A DNA stretch of 64,000 nucleotides from Lutibacter citreus (GCF_003260195.1 NZ_QEIH01000002.1:558001-622000); one strand, 5' to 3'; counted from the first letter of the stretch, positions 17,807 to 27,355 are shown. The notes: a model not told the origin generated them from the letters alone. A program made the numbers and translations.

Positions 17807-19045
17807 TTAATACCAACGCTTTTTATTCTTTTTTGAAGCTGCGGATTTTCTACCTGGTTTATGTTTACTTTTTCCAGGAGTTTTATGTATTTCACGTGTT
17901 GCTTTTGGGTCTAATAAAAAAGGATGTTCATCCATAACAGGAATTGCAGTATTTATTAGTGCTTGAATATTTTTAATATATGTTTTTTCGTCAGCCGAGC
18001 AAAAAGAATAGGCGTTTCCTGTATTTCCCGCTCTACCTGTTCTACCAATTCTATGCACATAAATTTCAGAAACATTAGGAATGTCAAAATTAATAACAAT
18101 ATCTAAATTGTTAATGTCAATACCACGCGCAGCAACATCAGTTGCAATTAAAATATTTATATCACCGTCTTTAAATTTATTTAAAGCAGCTTCTCTATCT
18201 TTTTGAGTTTTATCACCATGAATACTATCTGCTTTAAAGCCATTTCCTTTTAGCATTTTTTCAAGTTTAGAAATACCCATTTTAGTACGTCTAAAAATTA
18301 AAATGTTTCCTTCTAAATTAGTTCTTAAAAGGTGTAAACAAAGTTCCATTTTATCTTTTTTATGAACATAAAATAACAACTGACTTACAGTTTGAGCGGC
18401 TGTAGATTCTGGAGTAATATTAACGGTTTCTGGGTCTTTTAAAATGGTATTTGCTAGTTGAACTACTTTATTAGGCATAGTTGCAGAAAACAATAAAATT
18501 TGCTTTTCTGAAGGGCATAAACGTTCAATTTTTCGAACATCATCAATAAAACCCATATCTAGCATTAAATCAGCTTCATCTAAAACCAAGGTTTCAACAT
18601 AATCTAAGTTTAAGCAATCTTGTTTATGTAAATCAAGTAATCTACCAGGTGTTGCAACAAGAATATCCACACCTTTATTCAAAACATCTTTTTGAGGTTC
18701 AATGGAAGTTCCGCCATAAACAACAGTTGATCTTAAGCTAGTGAACTTACTATAGTTATTAAAATTTTCTTCTATTTGTATTGCTAATTCACGAGTTGGA
18801 CTGATAATTAGTGCTCTAATTTTCTTTGCTTTTTTTCCAGAATCTTGTCTGTTAAACAATAATTGCAAAATAGGCAATGCAAAAGCCGCTGTTTTTCCAG
18901 TTCCAGTTTGTGCTGTTGCAATAACATCTTTTTTAGCTAAAACTAACGGAATGGTTTCCGCTTGAATAGGTGTTGCCGAGGTATAATTTTTTTCAGCAAT
19001 GGCTCTTAATATAGGTTTGTTTAACTGTAGTTCTGTAAATTGCAT
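17807..19045 (-). CDS. DEAD-box RNA helicase (RhlE-like)
   Basis: 412 residues. Helicase motifs appear in order: Q motif TPIQAETIPL, motif [12 protein letters not shown], Ia PTRELAIQ, Ib TPGRLLDL, motif II DEAD, motif III SATMP, motif V ATDVAARGID and motif [13 protein letters not shown] basic lysine/arginine-rich tail of about 25 residues may bind RNA. It remodels RNA in cold adaptation, ribosome assembly or decay. It is last in a minus-strand run after the radical SAM gene. A paralogue lies at 49039. Confidence 0.94.
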   Translation of the reverse strand: MQFTELQLNKPILRAIAEKNYTSATPIQAETIPLVLAKKDVIATAQTGTGKTAAFALPILQLLFNRQDSGKKAKKIRALIISPTRELAIQIEENFNNYSKFTSLRSTVVYGGTSIEPQKDVLNKGVDILVATPGRLLDLHKQDCLNLDYVETLVLDEADLMLDMGFIDDVRKIERLCPSEKQILLFSATMPNKVVQLANTILKDPETVNITPESTAAQTVSQLLFYVHKKDKMELCLHLLRTNLEGNILIFRRTKMGISKLEKMLKGNGFKADSIHGDKTQKDREAALNKFKDGDINILIATDVAARGIDINNLDIVINFDIPNVSEIYVHRIGRTGRAGNTGNAYSFCSADEKTYIKNIQALINTAIPVMDEHPFLLDPKATREIHKTPGKSKHKPGRKSAASKKNKKRWY

Positions 19046-19099
19046 AGGTTTTGTTTAAAACAAGATTTTTGCAAAGATACAGAAAATAGGTAAGTTGAA

Positions 19100-21295
19100 T
19101 TACAAAACTAGTAAGCCATAATTTCTTAACTTTTTTATAGGCTTTGAATACCAAAACAATTCAAAATCAATAAACTGTTGTTCAAAATTTTCTTTTAATT
19201 GTTTGTAGGTGCAGGGTTTTCCTTCTTGAATTGAAATTTCTTCTAATAAATCTAAAAGCCATTCTCCTTTTTCCTTTTCTAGGGAAGTTTCAAAAATTTC
19301 ATTTTTAGTGTGAAATGCCAGTTGGATAAATTCTTGTGTTTTTCCTCTTTTCTTTTTTGAAGAATATGAAATTAAAGGTTCACCACCTAACCACACTATT
19401 TTTGCAGATGGTTTTGTTGTAAAACTTTCTTCGGAAACTAAAGAGTCTTCAATATAATGCGGTTGAATTGTTGTTTGTGGAACTTTAAAATCGAACCAAT
19501 TTTGTAAATCTGCATCAAAACCAACTCCGTGCATAAAGTTGAAAATTGATTTTTTAAGACCATAACTAAATTTATCATGGTTTATTCCTGTAACATCTTT
19601 AAAATCAACATCATTGTTTGCGAAAGTAATTTCTTTGTAATTTGGAATAACTCCATAATCTGAAGGGTTTAATCCAATTGGGCTATGAGCTGTTAATGAA
19701 AATTGATGCCAAAATCCAGAATTTATAATACCCAATTCAAATTGTTGACGAACGAGTTCTAAACTATCAATTGTTTCTTGAATAGTTTGGGTTGGAAAAC
19801 CATACATTAAATAGGCATGTACCATAATATCCGATTCGGTAAAATTCAAGTTTACCTGCGCTACTTGCTCAACGGTTACACCTTTGTCAATTAATTTTAA
19901 AAGGCGGTCTGAAGCTACTTCTAATCCACCAGAAACGGCTATTAACCCAGAAGCTTTTAAAAGTGTGCATAAATTTTTGGTGAAACTTTTTTCAAATCTA
20001 ATATTTGCCCACCAAGTAACTGTTAAATCTCGCTTTAAAATTTCAAGTGCTAATGCTCTCATTAATGCTGGTGGAGCAGCTTCATCCACAAAATGGAAAC
20101 CACTTTCACCGGTACACGCAATAATTGCCTCCATTCTATCCACTAACAATTTTGCTGTAATTGGTTCGTAAATTTTTATATAATCTAAAGAAACATCACA
20201 AAAAGTACACTTGCCCCAATAACAGCCGTGTGCCATGGTAAGTTTGTTCCAGCGACCATCACTCCATAAACTATGCATTGGATTTGCAATTTCAATTACA
20301 GAGATGTAATTATTTAATAATAAATCAGTATAATCAGGAATTCCTAATTCACTTTGTTTGTAATCGTTTTTAATTGTTGTGTTGTTATAAACAACTTTAT
20401 TATTCTCCCTTAAAAATGTTCTTTTAAAAGAGTTGTTTTTTACAGTTGGATTTAGTGTATATTTATGCAGTAACTCTATTGGTAATTCACCGTCATCTAG
20501 TGAAATAAAATCGAAATAATCAAAAACACGAGTATCGGAAATAGAGCGTAATTCTGTATTTGGAAATCCACCACCCATAGAAACTATAATTTCTGGGTAA
20601 TTTTTTTTAATGAATTCAGCACATCTAAAACCGCTATATAAATTACCTGGAAATGGTATTGAAAAACAAACCAATTTTGGTTGAACAGATTTTAATTTTT
20701 CATCTAAAATATGAAGTGTTATTGAATCAATATATGTTATGTTTTGTTGTAAATTAGTGTATAATTCATTAAAACTATTAGCACTTTTCCCAAGACTTTC
20801 TGCATAGCGGCTAAATCCAAAATTTTCATCTACACACTCCTTAATAAAATCTGATAAATCTTCTAAATATAAAGTAGCCAAATGTTTTGCTTTATCCTGA
20901 ATTCCCATTGATCCAAACGCCCATTCTAAATCATCTAATTGTTCAAAACGTTCAGCTTTTGGCAAAAAGGATTCTGTACATATTTGGCGAGCTAGTGTTT
21001 CGTTTTTCCCTTGAAGAAAAGAAATTACAGGGTCTATGGTTGTAAAATAACTGGTTTTTAAAGCATAAATTCGTTGTGAATTTTCAGAATTAATAGTATT
21101 GTTTTCAACAGCAAAATTAAAAACATTTAACAAGCCTTCTTTTGTAAATAAAGCAGCAATAACTTCAATCCCTAAATCTGTTTGGAAGGAACTTATTTCT
21201 TTAGTATTTAAAAAACCTTTTAAATAAACAGTTGCAGGATACGGCGTATTTAGTTGTGTAAAAGGAGGTGTTATAAGTAGAATGTCTTTAACCAT
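19100..21295 (-). CDS. B12-binding domain radical SAM protein
   Basis: 731 residues. An N-terminal cobalamin-binding-like domain contains CFSIPFPGNLYSG and VSMGGGFPNTELR near residues 210-250. The radical SAM core has the iron-sulfur motif CYWGKCTFC (C-x4-C-x2-C, one residue longer than the usual C-x3-C-x2-C), a GGLEVASDRLL segment and a MYGFPTQT segment. It likely catalyses a radical methylation or rearrangement on an unknown substrate. It starts 8 bases after the VF530 gene. Confidence 0.88.
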   Translation of the reverse strand: MVKDILLITPPFTQLNTPYPATVYLKGFLNTKEISSFQTDLGIEVIAALFTKEGLLNVFNFAVENNTINSENSQRIYALKTSYFTTIDPVISFLQGKNETLARQICTESFLPKAERFEQLDDLEWAFGSMGIQDKAKHLATLYLEDLSDFIKECVDENFGFSRYAESLGKSANSFNELYTNLQQNITYIDSITLHILDEKLKSVQPKLVCFSIPFPGNLYSGFRCAEFIKKNYPEIIVSMGGGFPNTELRSISDTRVFDYFDFISLDDGELPIELLHKYTLNPTVKNNSFKRTFLRENNKVVYNNTTIKNDYKQSELGIPDYTDLLLNNYISVIEIANPMHSLWSDGRWNKLTMAHGCYWGKCTFCDVSLDYIKIYEPITAKLLVDRMEAIIACTGESGFHFVDEAAPPALMRALALEILKRDLTVTWWANIRFEKSFTKNLCTLLKASGLIAVSGGLEVASDRLLKLIDKGVTVEQVAQVNLNFTESDIMVHAYLMYGFPTQTIQETIDSLELVRQQFELGIINSGFWHQFSLTAHSPIGLNPSDYGVIPNYKEITFANNDVDFKDVTGINHDKFSYGLKKSIFNFMHGVGFDADLQNWFDFKVPQTTIQPHYIEDSLVSEESFTTKPSAKIVWLGGEPLISYSSKKKRGKTQEFIQLAFHTKNEIFETSLEKEKGEWLLDLLEEISIQEGKPCTYKQLKENFEQQFIDFELFWYSKPIKKLRNYGLLVL

Positions 21296-21303
21296 TATAG
21301 CTA

Positions 21304-21543
21304 TTATTCTTTAATAGTTCTTAAATACAAATCTTCTACTTTTGATCTTGCCCAAGGTGTTTTTCTTAAAAACTTTAGACTTGATTTTATTGTAGGATTA
21401 CTGTTAAAACAGTTTATTTTTACTCTAGAGCCTAATTCTTCCCAACCGTAATATGAAACTAAATATTGAACTATATCAGCTAGTTTTATTCCATGTAGTG
21501 GGTTATTTAGTTGCTCTTGTGGTTGATTTTTATTTTTCTCCAT
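21304..21543 (-). CDS. VF530 family DNA-binding protein (DUF2132)
   Basis: 79 residues. The [39 protein letters not shown] and RKTPWAR segments are characteristic of the small VF530/DUF2132 family, whose structure suggests DNA binding. The biological role is not established. It sits between the thioredoxin-like and radical SAM genes with gaps of 23 and 8 bases, so it is likely co-transcribed. Confidence 0.9.
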   Translation of the reverse strand: MEKNKNQPQEQLNNPLHGIKLADIVQYLVSYYGWEELGSRVKINCFNSNPTIKSSLKFLRKTPWARSKVEDLYLRTIKE

Positions 21544-21566
21544 AAATAGTTAGTTAAAAGAATTTA

Positions 21567-22085
21567 TTATTTTTTTAATTCAGTTTTAATTGTTTGAATC
21601 ATTTTATTGAATTCTTTCTCTTTGTATAATCTTGATAGAAAAACAATTTTACCGTTTTTATCTAGTACAATATTTCTGGTAACCCCAGCATTTGGTAAAG
21701 TGAAACTTTCAAATAAAGAACCATCATAATCAATAGCGAAAGGATAGGTTACTTTCATTTGTGAAATGAATCTTTTTACCTTTTCTAAATTTTCTTTTAA
21801 ATCGATTCCTATAAGAATAAAATCTTCATTTTTAAATTGTTGCCATACGTCACTTTCTAAATGAGGCATTTCTTTTCTGCAAACGCTGCACCAAGATGCG
21901 GTAAATTGTAAAACTATTACTTTTCCTTTTAAACTTTTGTTGGTGTGTTTTGTTCTATCCAATAAAGAAAAGTTTAAATTAGGACATTGCTCTCCTACTT
22001 TTACACTATAACCTCTGTTTGCATCTTCTTGACTGTAGCCAATAGATATAAAAATCAGAAAAGCGATTAGGATGATTTTTTTCAT
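21567..22085 (-). CDS. TlpA-like periplasmic thiol-disulfide oxidoreductase
   Basis: 172 residues. A signal peptide (about 1-18, ending IGYSQ) precedes an AhpC/TSA-thioredoxin fold with the redox motif Cys66-Ser-Val-Cys69 in FTASWCSVCRKEMPHL. It acts in the periplasm, usually as a reductant for cytochrome c maturation or for oxidised envelope proteins. It is the first gene of the VF530-radical SAM-helicase run. Confidence 0.92.
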   Translation of the reverse strand: MKKIILIAFLIFISIGYSQEDANRGYSVKVGEQCPNLNFSLLDRTKHTNKSLKGKVIVLQFTASWCSVCRKEMPHLESDVWQQFKNEDFILIGIDLKENLEKVKRFISQMKVTYPFAIDYDGSLFESFTLPNAGVTRNIVLDKNGKIVFLSRLYKEKEFNKMIQTIKTELKK

Positions 22086-22125
22086 AAAAAAAATTAATCT
22101 GGCAAAGATACTCTAAAATTGAAAA

Positions 22126-22497
22126 CTATACATGCTGATCAATTAAGATAACGTTTCCGTCTGGATCTAAAACTACTAAATTTGCTGGGCCAGTAGAATT
22201 TTCTTCAACTTCACTCTCTAATTTTTCTCCTTCATTTTTTAAATGTTCTTGTATTTCTCGAACATCATTAAATGAATCTAATTTATTAGCATTTTCGTCC
22301 CAACCGGGGTTAAAAGTTATAATATTTTTTTCGAACATTCCTTGGAAAAGTCCAATTAGTGAATGCTCATTTTTCATAATAAGATAGTTGTTTTTTAAAT
22401 CTCCAGCGAATACAGAGAATCCTAATTTTTCATAGAACAACTTGGAAGCTTTGATATCTTTAACGCTCAAACTAACAGAAAACGCACCTAATTTCAT
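22126..22497 (-). CDS. VOC-family (glyoxalase-like) protein
   Basis: 123 residues with two beta-alpha-beta-beta-beta modules of the vicinal oxygen chelate fold (VSLSVKDIKASKLFYEKLGF at the start, VVLDPDGNVILIDQ at the end). The substrate cannot be told. It stands alone between the TlpA and GNAT genes, with a 57-base gap to the latter. Confidence 0.9.
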   Translation of the reverse strand: MKLGAFSVSLSVKDIKASKLFYEKLGFSVFAGDLKNNYLIMKNEHSLIGLFQGMFEKNIITFNPGWDENANKLDSFNDVREIQEHLKNEGEKLESEVEENSTGPANLVVLDPDGNVILIDQHV

Positions 22498-22554
22498 ATA
22501 AAGAAATTTTATAGTTAATGTTATAAAGTTACATTTTTTTTAGAATGATGAAAA

Positions 22555-23007
22555 TTACAAGGCTTTTTCAAAGCAAACACTATTTTCTACATTTTCATAC
22601 ATACCAAAATTAGAGGTAATTTTATAATTACAACTTTTGTATAATTCAATGGCTTCAGGTTGTTGTTTACCGGTTTCTAGAATGCATTTTGTAAAATTTA
22701 ATTCATTTGCCCAGTTTTCTAATTCAGTTAAAACTTTTGAAGCGATACCTTTTCTTCTTCCCTTTGGAGGAACATACATCCGTTTAATTTCTACAAAATT
22801 ATTTTCGTGTATTTTAAAAGCTCCACAACCTAAAGGGATTTTATTTTCATAGGCAATTACCACATGTTTTAATCCACCAATTTTATTAAATTGATCATAA
22901 AAACCATGTTCAGGGCCATCACATATTTTTAAATATGCATCAAGTTGGTTTACTAGTTCAATAAAATCTTTGTTTGTTGAGTTGGTTCTTTTTAATTGAA
23001 TTATCAT
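22555..23007 (-). CDS. GNAT-family N-acetyltransferase
   Basis: 150 residues with the acetyl-CoA-binding motif VPPKGRRKGIASKVLTELE near residue 80 and a C-terminal AIELYKSCNYKI element. The EIKRMYV strand precedes the CoA loop. It transfers an acetyl group to an unknown amine. No partner gene is evident. Confidence 0.92.
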   Translation of the reverse strand: MIIQLKRTNSTNKDFIELVNQLDAYLKICDGPEHGFYDQFNKIGGLKHVVIAYENKIPLGCGAFKIHENNFVEIKRMYVPPKGRRKGIASKVLTELENWANELNFTKCILETGKQQPEAIELYKSCNYKITSNFGMYENVENSVCFEKAL

Positions 23008-23105
23008 TTTGTTTTGCTATTTTTTTAGGTTTGAACTCAATAAAATTTTAATTGATTTCAATTTACTTAAATATTATTATTTTGATTATCAAGTTATATT
23101 TGGGT

Positions 23106-25007
23106 CTATTCAATGAGGAAACGTTTTTTATCATCTGAATTTAAGGTGGCAATAGATCCCATGATTTTTGTATCATTAATTCTATTTAAAATAATTGTTG
23201 GATCTAATGCAAAAATGCGTTCTGGGCCATCTAGATAACTTAATTTAAAAAATTTGCCATCTTTAGAAAAGCAGTAAGCAACACCACTATTGTCTATAAA
23301 ATAGGAACTTAAGGTAATTAATAATTCATTTTCTTTATTAAAAACACCTTGGTAGTTAACTAAATAATCTCCATTTGAACTTGAACTGCTTTTTGGAGAA
23401 ATACCTATTGCATTTGGAAACTCTGCAACAAGAATCGAGTCTTGGTTTTTAAGTGTTTGAGCGTTATGAAACTTAAAGTAATCTTCTAAATCATTTTCAA
23501 GAGTAGTTATATAATGTACTCCACTTATTGAACTATTCCCTTGTTTTGAGTTTGAGTTAAAAATTTCAATATAAGGAAACGGTGTTGTTTTCCATATATT
23601 CACTTTGGTTCCTTTAACTTTATTTTGTTCAGAATTTATCCAAATTAATTCTAAGTTTTTAGTAATAATATAATTATTGTTTTCTGTAAAATCAACATCA
23701 AAAATAGCATCTCTACTACTGGTTTTGAGAATGGCTCTAGTTTTAAAAATATTACTATTATTTAAATCATTAAAAAATGCATTGTTATCAATTAATGCAG
23801 TTTTACTATTTGCAGCACTTAAAACAGAATAAAGACCATCTGATGAAATAGCAACATCTAAAAAGTAACCTGTAAAACCGCTAAAACCTTCTAATTTAAC
23901 TTTTACTGATTGCTGGTTTTTAAAAGTATTGGTATTATTTGTAAAGTTATATAGCTCTGGAAATTCGAGTTTTCCTCCAGCAATTAAAAATTTAGTTTCA
24001 TTTGTAAGTGGATTTATAACGATATCTGTTGAAGGCGCTCCTAAATATTCATGTGAAGGAACTTCATTAATAATTTCATGAATATTCTGTTTAAAAACTC
24101 CAATAATTTCTTCATTATAATGTTCTTTTTTTACATTTAAAGATGAAATTTTTAAATTAGGTTCCTGGTAAAATCCATAACCGCTATAAACTACCTTTAT
24201 AAGTTGTTCAGTAGCTTTTTTTGTTGGTAAACTATTTTTATTTGCATAACGATAAGCATACTCTGCTAAGCGTAAAGATTTTGTTGGGTCTTCATTTAAT
24301 TGTGCCTGTGAGCTAGCAATATAGGTGGATAATAGTGCTTTCTTAGTTTCAAATTTAGCAATATTTTTTTGTTTAGTTGCATATATAGATAACAGAATTG
24401 CGGCTACTAATAAAGCACTTAAAATACCAATTGCTGCGTTTCTAATACGCATAGTACGTTTGTGTTGTTTTACGGCTTCACCAACCATATCTCCTACAGT
24501 TTTTTTATGCAAGGTTGCTGCAATTAACACTAATTTGTTTTTAAAATCGGGATTGTCTAGTGTTAAATTCTCTGAGTTGTTTTCTCTAAAATCTACATAA
24601 AGTGGTTCGTTTTTAAATACACCCGATAAATTTTTGGGTACAGCCGTGGTTTTACTCCAATCAAAATCTGATTTAGCTTGATCCCAAATTAATTCTCCAT
24701 CGGTTAAAACAATTAAAAATTTAGAGATAGATTTTGTTTCTATCCAATGAGTTACTTCTTTTTTACAATAATGAGATTGCGCAGCTAAGGGCGAAGCTAA
24801 AAAAATGAAATATTCTGAAGTATTTAAACCGTCTTCAATTTTACCCCATAAATCTGGTGAAATAGAAAGATCGTTCGAATCTCTAAAAATGTTAAGAGCT
24901 TTACGTTTAAATGTTGGTTTTGCAAACTTTTCGAGAGCAGTTTCAAGACTAGGTGCTAACTTAAAATCTTGTCCGTGGCTGTAGGAAATAAAGGCGTTAT
25001 ATTTCAT
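23106..25007 (-). CDS. TIR-domain membrane protein with C-terminal beta-propeller-like region
   Basis: 633 residues. Residues 1-140 are a TIR domain: YNAFISYSHGQD, the FRDSNDL loop near 41-47 and SHYCKKE, in which Glu84 matches the catalytic glutamate of NAD-cleaving TIRs. One transmembrane helix is at about 191-210. A short helical stretch with LRLAEYAYRYANKN follows. The rest is beta-rich and may be a diverged WD40-like propeller (one strand reads KVNIWKTT). Known TIR-TM-WD40 proteins act in immunity or signalling through NAD breakdown. A degraded GH16 fragment lies upstream. A defence role is inferred. Confidence 0.85.
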   Translation of the reverse strand: MKYNAFISYSHGQDFKLAPSLETALEKFAKPTFKRKALNIFRDSNDLSISPDLWGKIEDGLNTSEYFIFLASPLAAQSHYCKKEVTHWIETKSISKFLIVLTDGELIWDQAKSDFDWSKTTAVPKNLSGVFKNEPLYVDFRENNSENLTLDNPDFKNKLVLIAATLHKKTVGDMVGEAVKQHKRTMRIRNAAIGILSALLVAAILLSIYATKQKNIAKFETKKALLSTYIASSQAQLNEDPTKSLRLAEYAYRYANKNSLPTKKATEQLIKVVYSGYGFYQEPNLKISSLNVKKEHYNEEIIGVFKQNIHEIINEVPSHEYLGAPSTDIVINPLTNETKFLIAGGKLEFPELYNFTNNTNTFKNQQSVKVKLEGFSGFTGYFLDVAISSDGLYSVLSAANSKTALIDNNAFFNDLNNSNIFKTRAILKTSSRDAIFDVDFTENNNYIITKNLELIWINSEQNKVKGTKVNIWKTTPFPYIEIFNSNSKQGNSSISGVHYITTLENDLEDYFKFHNAQTLKNQDSILVAEFPNAIGISPKSSSSSNGDYLVNYQGVFNKENELLITLSSYFIDNSGVAYCFSKDGKFFKLSYLDGPERIFALDPTIILNRINDTKIMGSIATLNSDDKKRFLIE

Positions 25008-25183
25008 TTTTTTGGTTAGTTAATTTAAATAATAAAATAAAGTAGTTGTTAAATATACTGAAATTCAGAAACTTATATATAAAATGCATTTGATTTTTGT
25101 TAAGTAATTTTGGCTGTTAAAATTTACAAATGAATGTGATTTCATATTTAAAATTTTATTAGAAAACAATTCATTCAACTTTT

Positions 25184-25526
25184 ATGGCTCCAGTTGAGGT
25201 TGATAATGTTTTAGGTGTAAAAACGGAACAAACTTTAGGTTTGCTTTTAGTAAGTTCAGCTTCTTGTAGTTTTAATGTAACCGTAGTAAGAAATGCTCTA
25301 GCTCAGATAATCCTTATTTTGTGGAAAATAACAATCCCAAACCAGTATGGGAAAATGGGTTAAAGTTGAAAATTTAACGGATGAATTTAATGAAGATGTT
25401 TTAGATGAAGTTAAATGGAATAATAGAGATCCTTTTAAATGGTTTGTTAGGGTTCCAGGTTTATTCAAAAAGAATACAGTTTTTCAAATTAATGGTAATT
25501 TACAACTAACAGCAAATAATCAATAA
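25184..25526 (+). pseudogene. Remnant of a GH16 (agarase-like) gene
   Basis: The 3' part (25347-25526) encodes 59 residues with WVKVENLTDEFN, a DPFKW segment and VPGLFKKNTVFQINGNLQLT, the N-terminal signature of marine beta-agarase/porphyranase-type GH16 enzymes. It ends in TAA before any catalytic region. Just upstream, another frame reads DNPYFVENNNPKPVW; adding one A to the A run near 25352 would join the two frames. Further upstream, LLLVSSASCS resembles a lipoprotein signal. So the fragment is frameshifted at the 5' end and lacks the catalytic part. It fills most of the 25008-25591 gap; the rest holds the TIR promoter region and nothing else I can see. Confidence 0.65.
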
Positions 25527-25591
25527 GTGTAAATATTTACCTAAAAATTTATATTTATTTATTAATAGTAATCATTTGGTTTGTTTGAACC

Positions 25592-25831
25592 TTATTTATT
25601 ATCGGGAAGTTGATCAAATTCTTTTCTTTTGTTTTCAAACCATTCATTCATGGTTTCTGGAGAGCTCATTAATTTTCTCATTTCACTCCTTGCTTTTAAA
25701 TGTGCTTTGTCTCCTTTTAGAAACATTTCTTTTCCATGATTTTTGCTCATTGCAGTTATTCCTTCAAAAGTATTTGCTTTAAATTTAAGGTTACAGGCGC
25801 CACCTAATTGATTACAAGTCATTGTTTTCAT
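25592..25831 (-). CDS. DUF1059-like small protein
   Basis: 79 residues. It begins MKTMTCNQLGGACNLKFKA and has a FEGITAMSKNHGKEMF block with a histidine, as in DUF1059 proteins, followed by a charged helical tail (MNEWFENKRKEFDQL). The two cysteines near the start could bind metal. The function of the family is not known. It stands alone. Confidence 0.85.
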   Translation of the reverse strand: MKTMTCNQLGGACNLKFKANTFEGITAMSKNHGKEMFLKGDKAHLKARSEMRKLMSSPETMNEWFENKRKEFDQLPDNK

Positions 25832-25980
25832 AATTTCATTTTAATAGTTGTACCTAAAAATAGGGATTTAATTAGAGTAAATAACAATTATAAATTCAAT
25901 ATTATTTATACAACCAAAGAAACAGAAAACTATCGTTACTGTTTTTTTAGCTATTTTCTATTCAATCACAGGAATTAATT

Positions 25981-25988
25981 TAAATTTG
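25981..25988 (+). promoter_or_regulatory. Candidate -7 box before the CLC gene
   Basis: TAAATTTG fits TAnnTTTG and lies 62 bases before the CLC start, leaving a short 5' leader. I looked for a fluoride riboswitch in this leader and upstream and saw none. Confidence 0.35.
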
Positions 25989-26050
25989 CAACACTTTTAA
26001 ATCGCACATTAGAGTTTAATCTTTTCTAGATTCTTATTATTTAAGAAATT

Positions 26051-27355
26051 ATGAATATAAATAAAATTAAAAATTTTATACTATCAATTGAGCAAGTTCC
26101 ATCTTTAATTTATCTGTTTAAATGGGTTTTTATCTGTTTACTTTTAGGAGCTGCAGCAGGAAGTGTATCTGCATTTTTTCTTATAAGTTTAAATTGGGCT
26201 ACAGATTGGCGAGAATCACATTTATGGATAATATGGTTGCTTCCTATTGGTGGTTTTATAATAGGATTATCATATCATTTATACGGTAACAGTGTGGTTA
26301 AAGGTAATAATTTATTGCTTGAAGAATTTCACTCACCAAAAAAGATTATACCTTTTAGGATGGCACCGTTGGTATTATTAGGAACTATTCTTACCCACTT
26401 TTTTGGAGGTTCAGCAGGTAGAGAGGGAACTGCGGTACAAATTGGTGGTGCAATAGCAGACAGGTTTACAGAGGTTTTTAACCTTTCAAAACGCGATCGT
26501 CAAATAGTGTTAATTGCTGGTATTAGTGCTGGTTTTGCTTCAGTATTTGGAACACCGTTAGCTGGTGGAATTTTTGCACTTGAAGTGTTAGTATTAGGCC
26601 GTATTAGATTAGATGCCATTGTGCCTAGTTTTTTATCGGCTGTTTTAGCCAATTATTTTTGTGAAATTTGGAATGTATCGCATACACATTATCATATTTC
26701 TTCTGTAGCAGAAATGAACCCAGTAAACTTATTATGGGCTTTATTAGCGGGTATTATTTTTGGTTTAGTAGCAATGTTGTTTTCTAAATCAACACATTTT
26801 TGGAGTAATTTATTTAACAAACATATAAATTATCCTCCATTAAGGCCAGTAGTTGGAGGAGCTATTTTAGCTATCGTTGTTTTTTTAATGGGAACAACAA
26901 AATATATTGGACTAGGAATACCAACTATTGTTGATGCTTTTAGTATAAATTTAAACTCGTATGATTTTCTTTTAAAAGTGCTGTTGACATCATTTACTTT
27001 GGGAGCTGGATTTAAAGGAGGTGAAGTAACTCCATTGTTTTTTATTGGAGCTACATTAGGAAATGTGTTAGTTTGGTTTATTCCGTTACCAATGAGTATG
27101 CTGGCAGGTATGGGGTTTGTGGCTGTTTTTGCGGGGGCAACAAATACACCAATTGCCTGTACTATAATGGGAATTGAGTTGTTTGGAATTGAGGCAGGTG
27201 TTTTTATTGCATTGGCTTGTAGTACAGCTTATTTATTTTCTGGGCATTCAGGTGTTTATTCTTCGCAAATTATTGGAAGACCAAAAAATCACAAATATAA
27301 ACGTGAAAAAGGAATGTCTCTTTCAGAGATTGAGAATAGCAGAAAAAAGAATTAA
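26051..27355 (+). CDS. CLC-family anion channel/antiporter, probably fluoride type (CLC-F)
   Basis: 434 residues with about ten membrane helices. The first anion-site motif, usually GSGIP, is replaced by Gly85-Asn-Asn-Leu-Leu; the gate reads GREGT (Glu125); the later motif is GGEVTP (323-328). These three substitutions are what I recall of the EriC-F/CLC-F clade of F-/H+ antiporters, rather than chloride types. It would export fluoride from the cytosol. The C-terminal 30 residues are basic and cytoplasmic. No neighbour suggests a specific pathway. Confidence 0.85.
   Translation: MNINKIKNFILSIEQVPSLIYLFKWVFICLLLGAAAGSVSAFFLISLNWATDWRESHLWIIWLLPIGGFIIGLSYHLYGNSVVKGNNLLLEEFHSPKKIIPFRMAPLVLLGTILTHFFGGSAGREGTAVQIGGAIADRFTEVFNLSKRDRQIVLIAGISAGFASVFGTPLAGGIFALEVLVLGRIRLDAIVPSFLSAVLANYFCEIWNVSHTHYHISSVAEMNPVNLLWALLAGIIFGLVAMLFSKSTHFWSNLFNKHINYPPLRPVVGGAILAIVVFLMGTTKYIGLGIPTIVDAFSINLNSYDFLLKVLLTSFTLGAGFKGGEVTPLFFIGATLGNVLVWFIPLPMSMLAGMGFVAVFAGATNTPIACTIMGIELFGIEAGVFIALACSTAYLFSGHSGVYSSQIIGRPKNHKYKREKGMSLSEIENSRKKN

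Noticed and set aside
25576-25782. Plus-strand ORF opposite DUF1059
   Set aside because: The minus frame has a recognisable family; the plus frame is low-complexity and hydrophobic by composition.
25832-26050. Fluoride (crcB) riboswitch before the CLC gene
   Set aside because: I found none of the conserved riboswitch segments in this AT-rich leader.
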